Below are positions 26,374-34,140 of a stretch of 64,000 bases of DNA, piece after piece; within the stretch, counting starts at the first letter, position 1; each line of letters opens with the position of its first letter. A program made the translations under genes and the position numbers. Source of the DNA: Streptomyces sp. WM6378. GTDB taxonomy: Bacteria > Actinomycetota > Actinomycetes > Streptomycetales > Streptomycetaceae. The notes beneath the pieces were generated by a model that saw only the letters and a list, made by a program, of their open reading frames with translations, made no database searches and had not been told where the DNA came from. The stretch is taken from assembly GCF_001279695.1 (NCBI RefSeq), contig NZ_LGDD01000188.1:33032-97031 (forward strand). The letters are read 5' to 3'.

Positions 26374-26416
26374 GACCGATGACGACCAACGACCAACGAC
26401 GCAAGGAATGTTCGCC

Positions 26417-27337
26417 ATGATGCTCCGCAAGTCCGCCGCCGTCGCGGCGATCGCCGTGCTCGCCCTGACCGCGACCGCCTGTGGCGGCAAGTCCGGCTCC
26501 GCCGGTGACAAGCAGTCCGCCCAGCCGGGCTCCAGCGGCGCACCGCAGCTGCCGACGTACACCGTCGCCTCCAACGTCACCCTTGACTCGCCGACCTTCA
26601 AGGCGGCCAAGGCGCGCGGCAAGCTGGTCATCGGCTCCAAGGCCGACCAGCCCTACCTCGGCTTCGAGGACCAGTCGACCAAGGAGCGTTCCGGCTTCGA
26701 CGTCGAGATCGCCAAGATGGTCGCCGCCGACCTGGGCTTCAAGCCCGACCAGATCGAGTGGAAGACGGTTGACTCCGGCGTCCGCGAGACCGCGATCTCC
26801 AAGGGCCAGGTCGACTACTACGTCGGCACCTACACGATCAACGACAAGCGCAAGAAGCAGGTCGGCTTCGCGGGTCCGTACTACAAGGCCGGCGCCGACC
26901 TGCTCGTCCGCAAGGACGACACCTCGATCACCGGCAAGGACACCGTCAAGGGCAAGAAGGTCTGCTCGATCGTCGGCTCCACGCCGCTCCAGGAGATCAA
27001 GAAGCCCGAGTACGGCGCGTCCGTCGTCGAGCTGTCCAAGTACTCGGACTGCGTGCAGCAGCTCCTGTCCAAGCAGGTCGACGCGGTCACCACCGACGAC
27101 GCGATCCTCAAGGGCTATGCCGCCAAGAACTCCGGCAAGCTCCGCGTGGTCGGCAAGCCGTTCACCGAGGAGCCGTACGGCATCGGCATGAACAAGGACG
27201 ACAAGGCGCTGCGCGACTTCATCAACACCTCGATCGAGAAGCACGAGCAGGACGGCACCTACAAGAAGATCTACGACGCCACGCTCGGCCTTTCCGGCTC
27301 CAACTACCAGGCCCCGCCGGCCGTCGTCCGCTACTGA
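26417..27337 (+). CDS. gluB: Glutamate ABC transporter substrate-binding lipoprotein
   Basis: A 306-residue binding lipoprotein. I took the second ATG pair (26417) because AAGGA lies 9 nt upstream, while it abuts the ATG at 26408. The signal peptide ends in the lipobox ALTATAC, then a Gly/Ser linker, then a type 2 periplasmic-binding fold with KLVIGSKADQPYLGFED, GFDVEIAKMVAADLGF, KGQVDYYVGTYTIND and VSTDD-like TTDDAILKGYAAKN. It captures glutamate outside the membrane for the GluCD channel. The length is normal for the family. Confidence 0.93.
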   Translation: MMLRKSAAVAAIAVLALTATACGGKSGSAGDKQSAQPGSSGAPQLPTYTVASNVTLDSPTFKAAKARGKLVIGSKADQPYLGFEDQSTKERSGFDVEIAKMVAADLGFKPDQIEWKTVDSGVRETAISKGQVDYYVGTYTINDKRKKQVGFAGPYYKAGADLLVRKDDTSITGKDTVKGKKVCSIVGSTPLQEIKKPEYGASVVELSKYSDCVQQLLSKQVDAVTTDDAILKGYAAKNSGKLRVVGKPFTEEPYGIGMNKDDKALRDFINTSIEKHEQDGTYKKIYDATLGLSGSNYQAPPAVVRY

Positions 27338-27431
27338 TCGACCCCGCTCGACGCGCCCCGTACGCAGTACGGGGCGCCACGGCCCCGCCCCGCCCGATCC
27401 CCCAGCCGCTGCCCGCCGACGCGGAGACCCC

Positions 27432-28079
27432 ATGAACGTACTGCTCGACCATTTCGCGGAGTTCCGCGACGGCTTCATAGGCACTGTGGAGATCACCGCC
27501 GTCAGTTCGGTCATCGCCCTGGTCCTCGGACTGCTGCTCGCCGGTTTCCGGGTCTCTCCCGTGCCGCCGCTGCGCTTCTTCGGCACCGCTTGGGTGACGC
27601 TGCTGCGCAACACCCCGTTGACGCTGCTCTTCCTGGTCTTTTTCTTCGTCGTGCCGGAGATCTTCTTCCCCGGCATGAGCCCGTTCCTGCTCGGTTCGCT
27701 CGCGCTCGGCTTCTATACCGCGTCCTTCGTCTGCGAGGCCGTGCGGTCCGGCATCAGCACGGTGCCGCTGGGGCAGGCCGAGGCCGCCCGTTCGATCGGC
27801 ATGAGTTTCACGCAGACGCTGCGCCTGATCGTGCTGCCGCAGGCCACCCGGACGGTCATCCCGCCGCTGAGCTCGATCTTCATCGCGCTCACCAAGAACT
27901 CCGCGATCGCGGGCGCCTTCAGCGTCACCGAACTGTTCGGCTGGCAGAAGCTGCTGAGCGAGGACGGGTACGACATCGTCCCCGTGTTCATCTGGGTCGC
28001 CCTGGGCTATCTGATCGTCACCTTCGCGATGAGCGGTCTCTTCCGTCTTCTTGAGCGCCGCATGGAGGTCGCCCGATGA
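27432..28079 (+). CDS. gluC: Glutamate ABC transporter permease
   Basis: A 215-residue permease of the HisMQ type with about five TM segments (for example VIALVLGLLLAGF and TLLFLVFFFVVPEIFF) and the EAA loop EAARSIGMSFTQTLRLIVLPQA that contacts the ATPase. Its stop overlaps the start of gluD by 4 bp (ATGA), so translation is coupled. A 94-bp gap separates it from gluB. Confidence 0.93.
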   Translation: MNVLLDHFAEFRDGFIGTVEITAVSSVIALVLGLLLAGFRVSPVPPLRFFGTAWVTLLRNTPLTLLFLVFFFVVPEIFFPGMSPFLLGSLALGFYTASFVCEAVRSGISTVPLGQAEAARSIGMSFTQTLRLIVLPQATRTVIPPLSSIFIALTKNSAIAGAFSVTELFGWQKLLSEDGYDIVPVFIWVALGYLIVTFAMSGLFRLLERRMEVAR

Positions 28080-28990
28080 GTGCCAGCGTTCTCTACGACG
28101 CCCCCGGCCCGAAGGCTGTCGTACGCAACCGGATCTACGCCGTCGTCGGTTCCCTCGCGCTGATCGCGCTGATCGCCGTCGCGATCGTCCGCCTCGCGGA
28201 CAAGGGCAACCTCGACTACGAGATGTGGGACATCTTCAACTACGCGGGCATCCGGCAGAACATCGCCGACGCGGTGCTCGCCACCCTCAAGGCGTTCGGT
28301 CTCGCCGCCATCGGCTCGCTGGTGCTCGGGCTGGTGCTGGCCGTGGCCCGGCTCTCCGACCACAAGCCGGTCCGCTGGGCGGCCACCGCTTTCGTAGAGC
28401 TGTTCCGTTCCATCCCGCTGCTCATCACGATCTACGCGGTCTGGGTCGGCTTCCTGACCGACTACTCGATGTGGGCGCTGGCTCTCGGCCTGTCGATCTA
28501 CAACGGCTGTGTGCAGGCGGAGGTGCTCCGCGCGGGCGTCAACTCCGTGCCCAAGGGGCAGCGCGAGGCGGCGTACGCGCTGGGCATGAGCAAGTCGCAG
28601 GTCATGATGAGCGTGCTCATGCCGCAGGCTGTCCGGGCGATGCTGCCGACGATCATCAGCCAGCTTGTCGTCACCCTCAAGGACACGTCGCTCGGCTTCA
28701 TCATCCTGTACCCGGAGCTGCTCCAGACGGCGCGTCTGATCGCGAGCAACACCCAGGTCAACGGCCAGTACCCGTACGTCTCGACCATTGTCGTCATCGG
28801 CTCCATCTACGTGGCGATGTGTCTGGTGCTCTCCGCGCTCGCGACCTGGATCGAGAAGAGGGGGCGCAGGGCGAAGACCGGCATCGCGATGGGGGCGGCC
28901 GCTGCTCCGATCGCGGCCGCCGGCCCGGGCGCCGTTCTCGTTGCCGAGGGGACCGATGGTCCCGACGTGGCGCCTGCTACGACGAACTGA
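28076..28990 (+). CDS. gluD: Glutamate ABC transporter permease
   Basis: A 304-residue second permease with a longer N-terminus before the first TM (VGSLALIALIAVAIVRL) and the EAA loop REAAYALGMSKSQVMMSVLMPQ. It would pair with GluC as a heterodimeric channel. The last ~45 residues are an Ala/Pro/Gly-rich cytoplasmic tail not needed for transport in the family. A 12-bp hairpin follows the gene. Confidence 0.93.
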   Translation: MSASVLYDAPGPKAVVRNRIYAVVGSLALIALIAVAIVRLADKGNLDYEMWDIFNYAGIRQNIADAVLATLKAFGLAAIGSLVLGLVLAVARLSDHKPVRWAATAFVELFRSIPLLITIYAVWVGFLTDYSMWALALGLSIYNGCVQAEVLRAGVNSVPKGQREAAYALGMSKSQVMMSVLMPQAVRAMLPTIISQLVVTLKDTSLGFIILYPELLQTARLIASNTQVNGQYPYVSTIVVIGSIYVAMCLVLSALATWIEKRGRRAKTGIAMGAAAAPIAAAGPGAVLVAEGTDGPDVAPATTN

Positions 28991-28998
28991 CGGCATAT

Positions 28999-29026
28999 GA
29001 GGCAGCGACGACTCCGTCGCTGCCTC
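28999..29026 (+). terminator. Hairpin terminator after gluABCD
   Basis: GAGGCAGCGACG and CGTCGCTGCCTC form a perfect 12-bp stem with an ACTC loop, starting 8 bp after the gluD stop. Confidence 0.75.
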
Positions 29027-29133
29027 CGTCACTTGACGCAAGCACGCGCAGTGGGTTGCATACGTTCTGTGATCGTGCACCGGGTTCCCCGCGCCACCTG
29101 CAAGCCGTCCCGACCCGCCTCGGGAGCCACGCC

Positions 29134-30807
29134 GTGGACCCGGTGATCGTCGTCGGCGCCGGTCCGGTGGGACTGGCGCTGGCCCTCTCGCTCGCGGCCC
29201 AGGGCGTGCCGTCGGTGGTCCTCGACGAGGGCCCGGGCAAGGACGAGCCCCGCCAGGTCCGCACGGTCGTCCTGCGCCCGGACATCGCCTCGTTCGTGGC
29301 GGGCCTCGGCTGTACGACGGTGCGCGACGAGGGTGCGCGCTGGGTCGCCTGGCGGTCCATGAGGCGCGGTCGGCTGGTGCGCCACGTCAGGTTCGGCGAG
29401 TCCCTGGACGACGGCCCCTCGCCGGTGCACATCCCGCAGCACGCCCTGACCCGCGGGCTGCACGACGCCCTTGCCGCGTCCGGTCTCGTACGGGTGGTCA
29501 CGGACAGCCGCCTGGACACGCTGGAACAGGACGCGCAGGGCGTCTCCGTCCACACCTCGGGGCCCGGCGGAACCTGGTGGCGCGGCAGCTATGTGGTGGG
29601 CTGCGACGGTGCCCGGTCCACCGTTCGCAAGCTCCTCGACGTCCGTTTCGCCGGCCGTACGGCGGTGGAGCGTCAGGCAGTCGTGGCCCTGCGCACCGAA
29701 CTCCCCTGGCCGGGCGAGGCGTTGCTGCACCGGCTGCCGCCCTGGCGGGCCAGTGGCGACGAGGTGACCGCCCGCCCCCTCCAGGACGGCATCTGGCGGC
29801 TGGACTGGCTGCTTCCGCCGCGCGCCGAACTGGTCACGCCCGACGCTCTGATGGGCCGGATCCGGGACACGCTCGCGGGCTGGTGCGGGCCGACGCCGCC
29901 GTACGAACTCCTCGACACCGGCGTCCACACCGTGCACCACCGCCTGGCCCGGCGCTGGCGGGTGCGCCGCGCGTTCCTCGCGGGGGACGCCGCGCACCTG
30001 CTGGGCGCGCTCGGCACACAGGCCCTGGACGAGGGCCTGCGGGACGCCCAGAACCTCGCCTGGAAGCTGGCCCAGGCCTGGCACCACGGGGCTTCAGAGG
30101 TGTTCCTGGACAGCTATCAGACGGAACGGCGGTCGGCGGTCGCGGCGCGGCTGCGCGCGGCCGACCAGTCGTTGCCGATCCTGCGCGGTGGTGCGGGGCC
30201 GCGCGGCTGGATCCCCGGGACCACCCGCGGCCACGACGCCCTGGTGACCGACGGACACTTGGGGCGGGGCCCGCTCGGCGCGCCCCCCGCGTACCCGCAC
30301 TCCCCCCTCACGCCCCCGTACACCGAGTCGCACATCCCGGTCGGCACGGGGTTGGGCGCACCGGCCGCCGACATCTGCGTCACGGCCCCCGACGGCTCGA
30401 CCGCCTCCCTGCGGGACCGGCTCGGCAAGGGCAGGCTCCTGGTCGTCCTGGTCGCCCCGGGCACCGGCGTCTGGGACCGCCGCCACTGGCTCACGGCCGG
30501 GGTCATGCCCCGCCTGGCCGCCGCGGTGTCGGCGCTGCCGCTGGACGCGGAACTGCTGGTCGCCGAGGACTATCCCGGCGCCCCCGCCCACGCCGTCCTT
30601 CTCGTACGCCCCGACGGGCACCTGGCCGCCGCGTTCAACGGGGTACAGCCCACGCAGTTGTACGCCGCGGCCGAGGCTGTGCGGGGAGAGGCCGGCCGGG
30701 GCCAGCCGGGTGCCGGGGCGGGTGCGGGTGCCGGGGGTGCGGGGGCTGATGCTGGTGCTGGGGTGGGGGTTGAGGAGACGGAGGGGCGGACGGCTGACAT
30801 CAAGTGA
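29134..30807 (+). CDS. FAD-dependent aromatic monooxygenase-like protein (PheA/MhpA group)
   Basis: A 557-residue class A flavoprotein monooxygenase. I took the GTG at 29134 behind GGGAG; the frame is open far upstream inside gluD but that part is unrelated. The Rossmann motif is VVGAGPVGLALALSLAAQG at the N-terminus, the middle motif is VGCDGARSTVRKLL, and the FAD ribityl motif is FLAGDAAHLLGALGTQALDEG, followed by DAQNLAWKLAQAW. A C-terminal thioredoxin-like domain, as in PheA-type hydroxylases, covers about 400-515. The last ~40 residues are a Gly/Ala repeat-like tail. It hydroxylates an unknown aromatic substrate; no pathway partners are nearby. Confidence 0.85.
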   Translation: MDPVIVVGAGPVGLALALSLAAQGVPSVVLDEGPGKDEPRQVRTVVLRPDIASFVAGLGCTTVRDEGARWVAWRSMRRGRLVRHVRFGESLDDGPSPVHIPQHALTRGLHDALAASGLVRVVTDSRLDTLEQDAQGVSVHTSGPGGTWWRGSYVVGCDGARSTVRKLLDVRFAGRTAVERQAVVALRTELPWPGEALLHRLPPWRASGDEVTARPLQDGIWRLDWLLPPRAELVTPDALMGRIRDTLAGWCGPTPPYELLDTGVHTVHHRLARRWRVRRAFLAGDAAHLLGALGTQALDEGLRDAQNLAWKLAQAWHHGASEVFLDSYQTERRSAVAARLRAADQSLPILRGGAGPRGWIPGTTRGHDALVTDGHLGRGPLGAPPAYPHSPLTPPYTESHIPVGTGLGAPAADICVTAPDGSTASLRDRLGKGRLLVVLVAPGTGVWDRRHWLTAGVMPRLAAAVSALPLDAELLVAEDYPGAPAHAVLLVRPDGHLAAAFNGVQPTQLYAAAEAVRGEAGRGQPGAGAGAGAGGAGADAGAGVGVEETEGRTADIK

Positions 30808-30838
30808 TGTCTGTCGGCTGTTGCCTGGAGTTGGCCGC

Positions 30839-30866
30839 CTGAAATCTGTCAGCTGAAATCTGTCAG
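30839..30866. repeat. Perfect tandem pair of 14-bp unit
   Basis: Two identical copies of CTGAAATCTGTCAG lie directly head to tail. The same unit occurs at 23020-23033. The site is 30 bp after the monooxygenase stop. Confidence 0.65.
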
Positions 30867-30958
30867 CCGCGATCCGCCGAGTGACGGCTGACGTTGGGGG
30901 TGCCCGCGTCGTCGACTGCCTACCGGCTGCCGTCCGTCATCCGTCATCCGAGCACTGA

Positions 30959-30987
30959 TTGACCGACGCAGGCGCACATGGTCTACT
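30959..30987 (+). promoter_or_regulatory. Candidate promoter of the cysteine leader-cysteine dioxygenase operon
   Basis: TTGACC (30959-30964) and TCTACT (30982-30987) are separated by 17 bp, a reasonable vegetative-sigma match. The predicted start of transcription falls at or next to the GTG of the leader ORF at 30995, implying a leaderless message. Confidence 0.5.
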
Positions 30988-30994
30988 CCGGAAC

Positions 30995-31081
30995 GTGACC
31001 GACACCGATGTGCGCCTGTGGCGGAGGGTCCATATGGACCTCGTCCGCTATGCGGGCTGCGTGTGTCGTCCGTCCTGCTGA
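30995..31081 (+). CDS. Cysteine-rich leader peptide upstream of cysteine dioxygenase
   Basis: A 28-codon ORF, too short for ordinary gene finding. It starts GTG and reads M-TDTDVRLWRRVHMDLVR, then ends YAGCVCRPSC-stop, so three of the last seven codons are cysteine. A promoter-like pair places the transcript start at the GTG, making it probably leaderless. An internal ATG (31034) with a perfect GGAGGG upstream gives an alternative 15-residue form in the same frame. It lies 89 bp before the cysteine dioxygenase start. Cysteine-codon leader peptides that sense cysteinyl-tRNA supply are known upstream of sulfur genes in actinobacteria; this placement fits such control. Function inferred. Confidence 0.7.
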   Translation: MTDTDVRLWRRVHMDLVRYAGCVCRPSC

Positions 31082-31109
31082 TTCGCCTTTTCCTTCGCGC
31101 CGTGCCGCC

Positions 31110-31124
31110 GCGCCCTTGAGGCGC
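31110..31124 (+). promoter_or_regulatory. Possible leader hairpin in cysteine dioxygenase 5' region
   Basis: GCGCC-CTTGA-GGCGC can form a 5-bp stem. CCTCCG at the cysteine dioxygenase start (31167-31172) is also complementary to CGGAGG in the leader (31022-31027). These are the only folding alternatives I can see between leader and gene. The 30808-31170 region otherwise holds the 14-bp repeats and the leader. Confidence 0.3.
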
Positions 31125-31170
31125 TGTTGCCGTACGCGCGCATTCGCGAACTTCCTCAGGACGGTCCTCC

Positions 31171-31734
31171 GTGTCTCTTTCCGTAAGCACATCTGTCACT
31201 ACATCCGTGCCCGCTCCCGCCGCCACACCCGGATCCGGCTCCGCGCCGACCGAGGCGGACCTGCTCGACTTCGCCCTCCGTACCGCCGCCGACGCCGCAC
31301 TGGTCGCCTCACTGCCCCTCGACGAAGAGGGGCGCACCTGGATTCGTCTCGACGGGCCGGGCGGCAGTGAGGCCTGGCTGATCGGCTGGCCGCCCGGCAC
31401 CGGTACGGGCTGGCACGATCACGGCGGTTCCCACGGCGCCTTCGCCACCGCGGCCGGCGCGCTGCGTGAGGACTCGCTGGCGGCCCGGCTGCCCACGGAG
31501 GGCTGGAAGACCCTGGAACTCGCCGAAGGGATCGACCGTTCACGGCAGTTGGGGACGGGAAGCAGCCGGGCCTTCGGGCCGCACCATGTGCACGAGGTGA
31601 GGAACGAGTCGGGGGCCGAGCACGCGATCTCGGTGCACGCCTACTATCCGCCGCTGCCTCTGATCCGGCGTTACAGCCGGACGGGCGCGGTGCTCCGCAT
31701 CGAGCAGGTCGAGCGTCCGGAGGACTGGCAGTGA
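31171..31734 (+). CDS. Cysteine dioxygenase family protein
   Basis: A 187-residue cupin. The GTG start follows AGGACGG. The iron-binding histidines are in GWHDHGGSHGAF (cupin motif 1, about residue 82-88) and in HHVHEVRN (motif 2, about 132). Cysteine dioxygenases oxidise cysteine to cysteine sulfinate with O2 and Fe(II) in the cytoplasm, the first step of cysteine catabolism. The stop overlaps the rhodanese start by 4 bp (GTGA), so translation is coupled. The upstream Cys-codon leader supports a role in cysteine metabolism. A 3-mercaptopropionate dioxygenase activity cannot be excluded. Confidence 0.88.
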   Translation: MSLSVSTSVTTSVPAPAATPGSGSAPTEADLLDFALRTAADAALVASLPLDEEGRTWIRLDGPGGSEAWLIGWPPGTGTGWHDHGGSHGAFATAAGALREDSLAARLPTEGWKTLELAEGIDRSRQLGTGSSRAFGPHHVHEVRNESGAEHAISVHAYYPPLPLIRRYSRTGAVLRIEQVERPEDWQ

Positions 31735-32138
31735 GTGCGGAGCGTACGCGACCGGTGGGGATCGACGACCTCCTCGACCGGGTCAGGGTCGGCTTGGACC
31801 GGGTGACGGCCGAGGAGGCCTTCGCCGAGGCCGCCGACGGGGCGCTCCTGGTGGACATCCGGTATGCGGCGCTGCGCGACAGGGACGGGCTGATTCCTGG
31901 CGCCCTGGTCGTCGAGCGCAACGAACTGGAGTGGCGGCTCGATCCGCAGGGCAGCCATCGCGCCGCCGAGGCGACCGGCCACGATCTGCGGGTGGTGGTG
32001 ATCTGCAATGAGGGGTACGCGTCGTCCCTCGCGGCAGGGTCGCTGCGGCAGTTGGGGCTGCACCGGGCGACCGACCTGATCGGCGGCTTCCAGGCGTGGC
32101 GCACAGCGGGGCTGCCGGTCACGGCCGCCACCGCCTGA
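31731..32138 (+). CDS. Rhodanese-like sulfurtransferase
   Basis: A 135-residue single rhodanese domain with LLVDIRY and the active-site loop VVVICNEGYASSLAAGSL, whose cysteine would carry persulfide sulfur, and the end motif DLIGGFQAWRTAGLPV. It overlaps the cysteine dioxygenase gene by 4 bp, so the two form an operon. A plausible task is moving sulfur or disposing of (per)sulfide from cysteine breakdown. It converges with recX, with only 8 bp between the stops and no terminator visible. Confidence 0.9.
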   Translation: MSAERTRPVGIDDLLDRVRVGLDRVTAEEAFAEAADGALLVDIRYAALRDRDGLIPGALVVERNELEWRLDPQGSHRAAEATGHDLRVVVICNEGYASSLAAGSLRQLGLHRATDLIGGFQAWRTAGLPVTAATA

Positions 32139-32146
32139 CCGGCGAC

Positions 32147-32770
32147 TCACATCTCGTACAGGTCGTCCGCGTTTTCGCCCTCCTGCTCCAGTGCCTGGCG
32201 GACCACTCTGAGGGCCATGCCCTCCGGGTAGCCCTTGCGGGCGAGCATGCCGGCGAGGCGGCGGAGCCGGCGGTCGCGGTCGAGGCCGCGCGTGGAGCGG
32301 AGTTTGCGCGCCACCAGTTCGCGCGCGGTCTCCTCCTCCTGGTCGGAGTCGAGCTGGCCGACGGCCTCGTCGATGACCGACGAGTCGACGCCCTTGGTGC
32401 GCAGTTCGCGGGCCAGCGCTCGGCGGGCGAGCCCGCGCCCGTGGTGGCGGGACTCCACCCAGGCGTCGGCGAATGCCGCGTCGTTGATCAGTCCGACTTC
32501 TTCGAAGCGGGAGAGGACCTCTTCGGAGACCTCGTCGGGGATCTCCCGCTTCTTGAGGGCGTCGGCGAGCTGTTTACGGGTCCGGGGGGTCCCGGTGAGC
32601 AGGCGCAGGCAGATTGCCCGCGCCCGCTCAGCCGGGTCCTGCGGCGGCGGCTCCTTCTCGGCCCTCGACGAGTCGGTGCCGTCGCCCGCTCCATCCGGGC
32701 CGCCCCGTCGGGAGCGAGCCCGCCCGGGGCCCGGCTCCTCGGGGTCGGCCCATTCGGTCCTGCGGGTCAC
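32147..32770 (-). CDS. recX: RecA regulatory protein RecX
   Basis: A 207-residue RecX with a charged N-terminal extension (~50 residues: GPGRARSRRGGPDG and similar) before the three-helix RecX repeats (ICLRLLTGTPRTRKQLADALKKR, INDAAFADAWVESR). It binds RecA filaments and limits recombinase activity. It begins at a GTG two bases after the recA stop codon, so it is translated from the recA transcript. The C-terminus (GENADDLYEM) is complete. Confidence 0.94.
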   Translation of the reverse strand: MTRRTEWADPEEPGPGRARSRRGGPDGAGDGTDSSRAEKEPPPQDPAERARAICLRLLTGTPRTRKQLADALKKREIPDEVSEEVLSRFEEVGLINDAAFADAWVESRHHGRGLARRALARELRTKGVDSSVIDEAVGQLDSDQEEETARELVARKLRSTRGLDRDRRLRRLAGMLARKGYPEGMALRVVRQALEQEGENADDLYEM

Positions 32771-32772
32771 CG

Positions 32773-33894
32773 CTAGCTCTTGGCAGCGGCGGCCTTGGCC
32801 GTCTTGGCCTTGGTGGCCGGGGCCGGAACCGCGGCCGCGTCAGCCGCCGGGGCGGTCTCGGCGGCGTCCTTGCCGGGCTCGGCCGTCGGCTCCTCCGGCC
32901 GGACACCGACGCCCAGCTTCTCAAGGATCTTCTTCTCGATCTCGTTGGCGAGGTCGGGGTTGTCCTTCAGGAAGTTGCGGGCGTTCTCCTTGCCCTGGCC
33001 GAGCTGGTCGCCCTCGTACGTGTACCAGGCGCCCGCCTTGCGGACGAAGCCGTGCTCGACGCCCATGTCGATCAGGCCGCCCTCGCGGCTGATGCCCTGG
33101 CCGTAGAGGATGTCGAACTCGGCCTGCTTGAAGGGCGGCGCGACCTTGTTCTTGACGACCTTGACGCGGGTGCGGTTGCCGACCGCGTCCGTGCCGTCCT
33201 TGAGCGTCTCGATCCGGCGGATGTCGAGACGTACCGAGGCGTAGAACTTCAGCGCCCGGCCACCGGTCGTGGTCTCGGGGGAGCCGAACATCACGCCGAT
33301 CTTCTCGCGGAGCTGGTTGATGAAGATCGCGGTCGTCTTCGACTGGTTGAGCGCGCTGGTGATCTTCCGGAGCGCCTGGCTCATCAGGCGGGCCTGCAGA
33401 CCCACGTGCGAGTCGCCCATCTCGCCCTCGATTTCCGCGCGCGGCACCAGGGCCGCCACGGAGTCGATGACGATCAGGTCGAGCGCGCCGGAGCGGACCA
33501 GCATGTCGACGATCTCCAGCGCCTGCTCGCCGTTGTCCGGCTGCGACAGGATCAGGTTGTCGATGTCGACGCCGAGCTTCTTCGCGTACTCGGGGTCGAG
33601 GGCGTGCTCGGCGTCGATGAAGGCCACCGAACCGCCGAGCTTCTGCGCGTTCGCCACCGCGTGCAGGGTCAGGGTCGTCTTGCCGGAGGACTCCGGGCCG
33701 TACACCTCCACCACACGGCCGCGCGGCAGGCCGCCGACGCCGAGCGCCACGTCGAGCGCGGTCGACCCGGTGGGGATGACCTCGATGGGCTCATTCGGCC
33801 GCTCGCCCAGGCGCATCACCGCGCCCTTCCCGAATTGCCGTTCAATCTGTGCGAGCGCGGCGTCGAGCGCCTTCTCGCGGTCAGTTCCTGCCAT
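32773..33894 (-). CDS. recA: Recombinase RecA
   Basis: A 373-residue RecA. The start is the ATG at 33892-33894 ([20 protein letters not shown]); the frame is open upstream to 34125 without family residues. Walker A is GPESSGKTT (about 66-73), then [35 protein letters not shown], and loop L2 [20 protein letters not shown]. The C-terminal ~40 residues are an Ala/Lys/Pro-rich tail typical of Streptomyces. RecA drives homologous recombination and the SOS response. recX follows directly. A LexA-like box lies about 150 bp upstream. Confidence 0.97.
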   Translation of the reverse strand: MAGTDREKALDAALAQIERQFGKGAVMRLGERPNEPIEVIPTGSTALDVALGVGGLPRGRVVEVYGPESSGKTTLTLHAVANAQKLGGSVAFIDAEHALDPEYAKKLGVDIDNLILSQPDNGEQALEIVDMLVRSGALDLIVIDSVAALVPRAEIEGEMGDSHVGLQARLMSQALRKITSALNQSKTTAIFINQLREKIGVMFGSPETTTGGRALKFYASVRLDIRRIETLKDGTDAVGNRTRVKVVKNKVAPPFKQAEFDILYGQGISREGGLIDMGVEHGFVRKAGAWYTYEGDQLGQGKENARNFLKDNPDLANEIEKKILEKLGVGVRPEEPTAEPGKDAAETAPAADAAAVPAPATKAKTAKAAAAKS

Positions 33895-34043
33895 GGGTTC
33901 CACCCGATTTGCTTGAGTCGATCGCTTCACGTCAAAGACGCTAACCCCTGCCACTGACAATGGGCCCCGACGTCCTTCCAGCCTGTGGATAACTCCACCG
34001 GAAACGCGGTGGAACCCGCGCAAACACAGGGCCGGACTCCCAT

Positions 34044-34059
34044 GAGAATGGATGTTCGA
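34044..34059 (-). promoter_or_regulatory. LexA-type SOS box upstream of recA
   Basis: Read on the minus strand: TCGAACATCCATTCTC. The left half matches the actinobacterial consensus TCGAACNNNNGTTCGA exactly, and the right half keeps TTC. I recall GAACATCCATTC as the described operator of Streptomyces recA. Confidence 0.7.
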
Positions 34060-34140
34060 TTTTACTGTCAAGCACACCGCGCGAGGCGGAGCGCTTCGTT
34101 CCCACTCGCCCATCAATCGCGACAAATAGGAAATTCCAGC

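Noticed and set aside
28051-29133. Upstream extension of the monooxygenase frame into gluD
   Set aside because: The FAD motif begins directly after the GTG at 29134, and the extension is the shadow frame of gluD.
31008-31370. 120-codon plus-strand frame overlapping the cysteine leader and the dioxygenase start
   Set aside because: It starts in a different frame from the Cys leader, runs through the start of the dioxygenase and has an Arg-rich shadow-like sequence.
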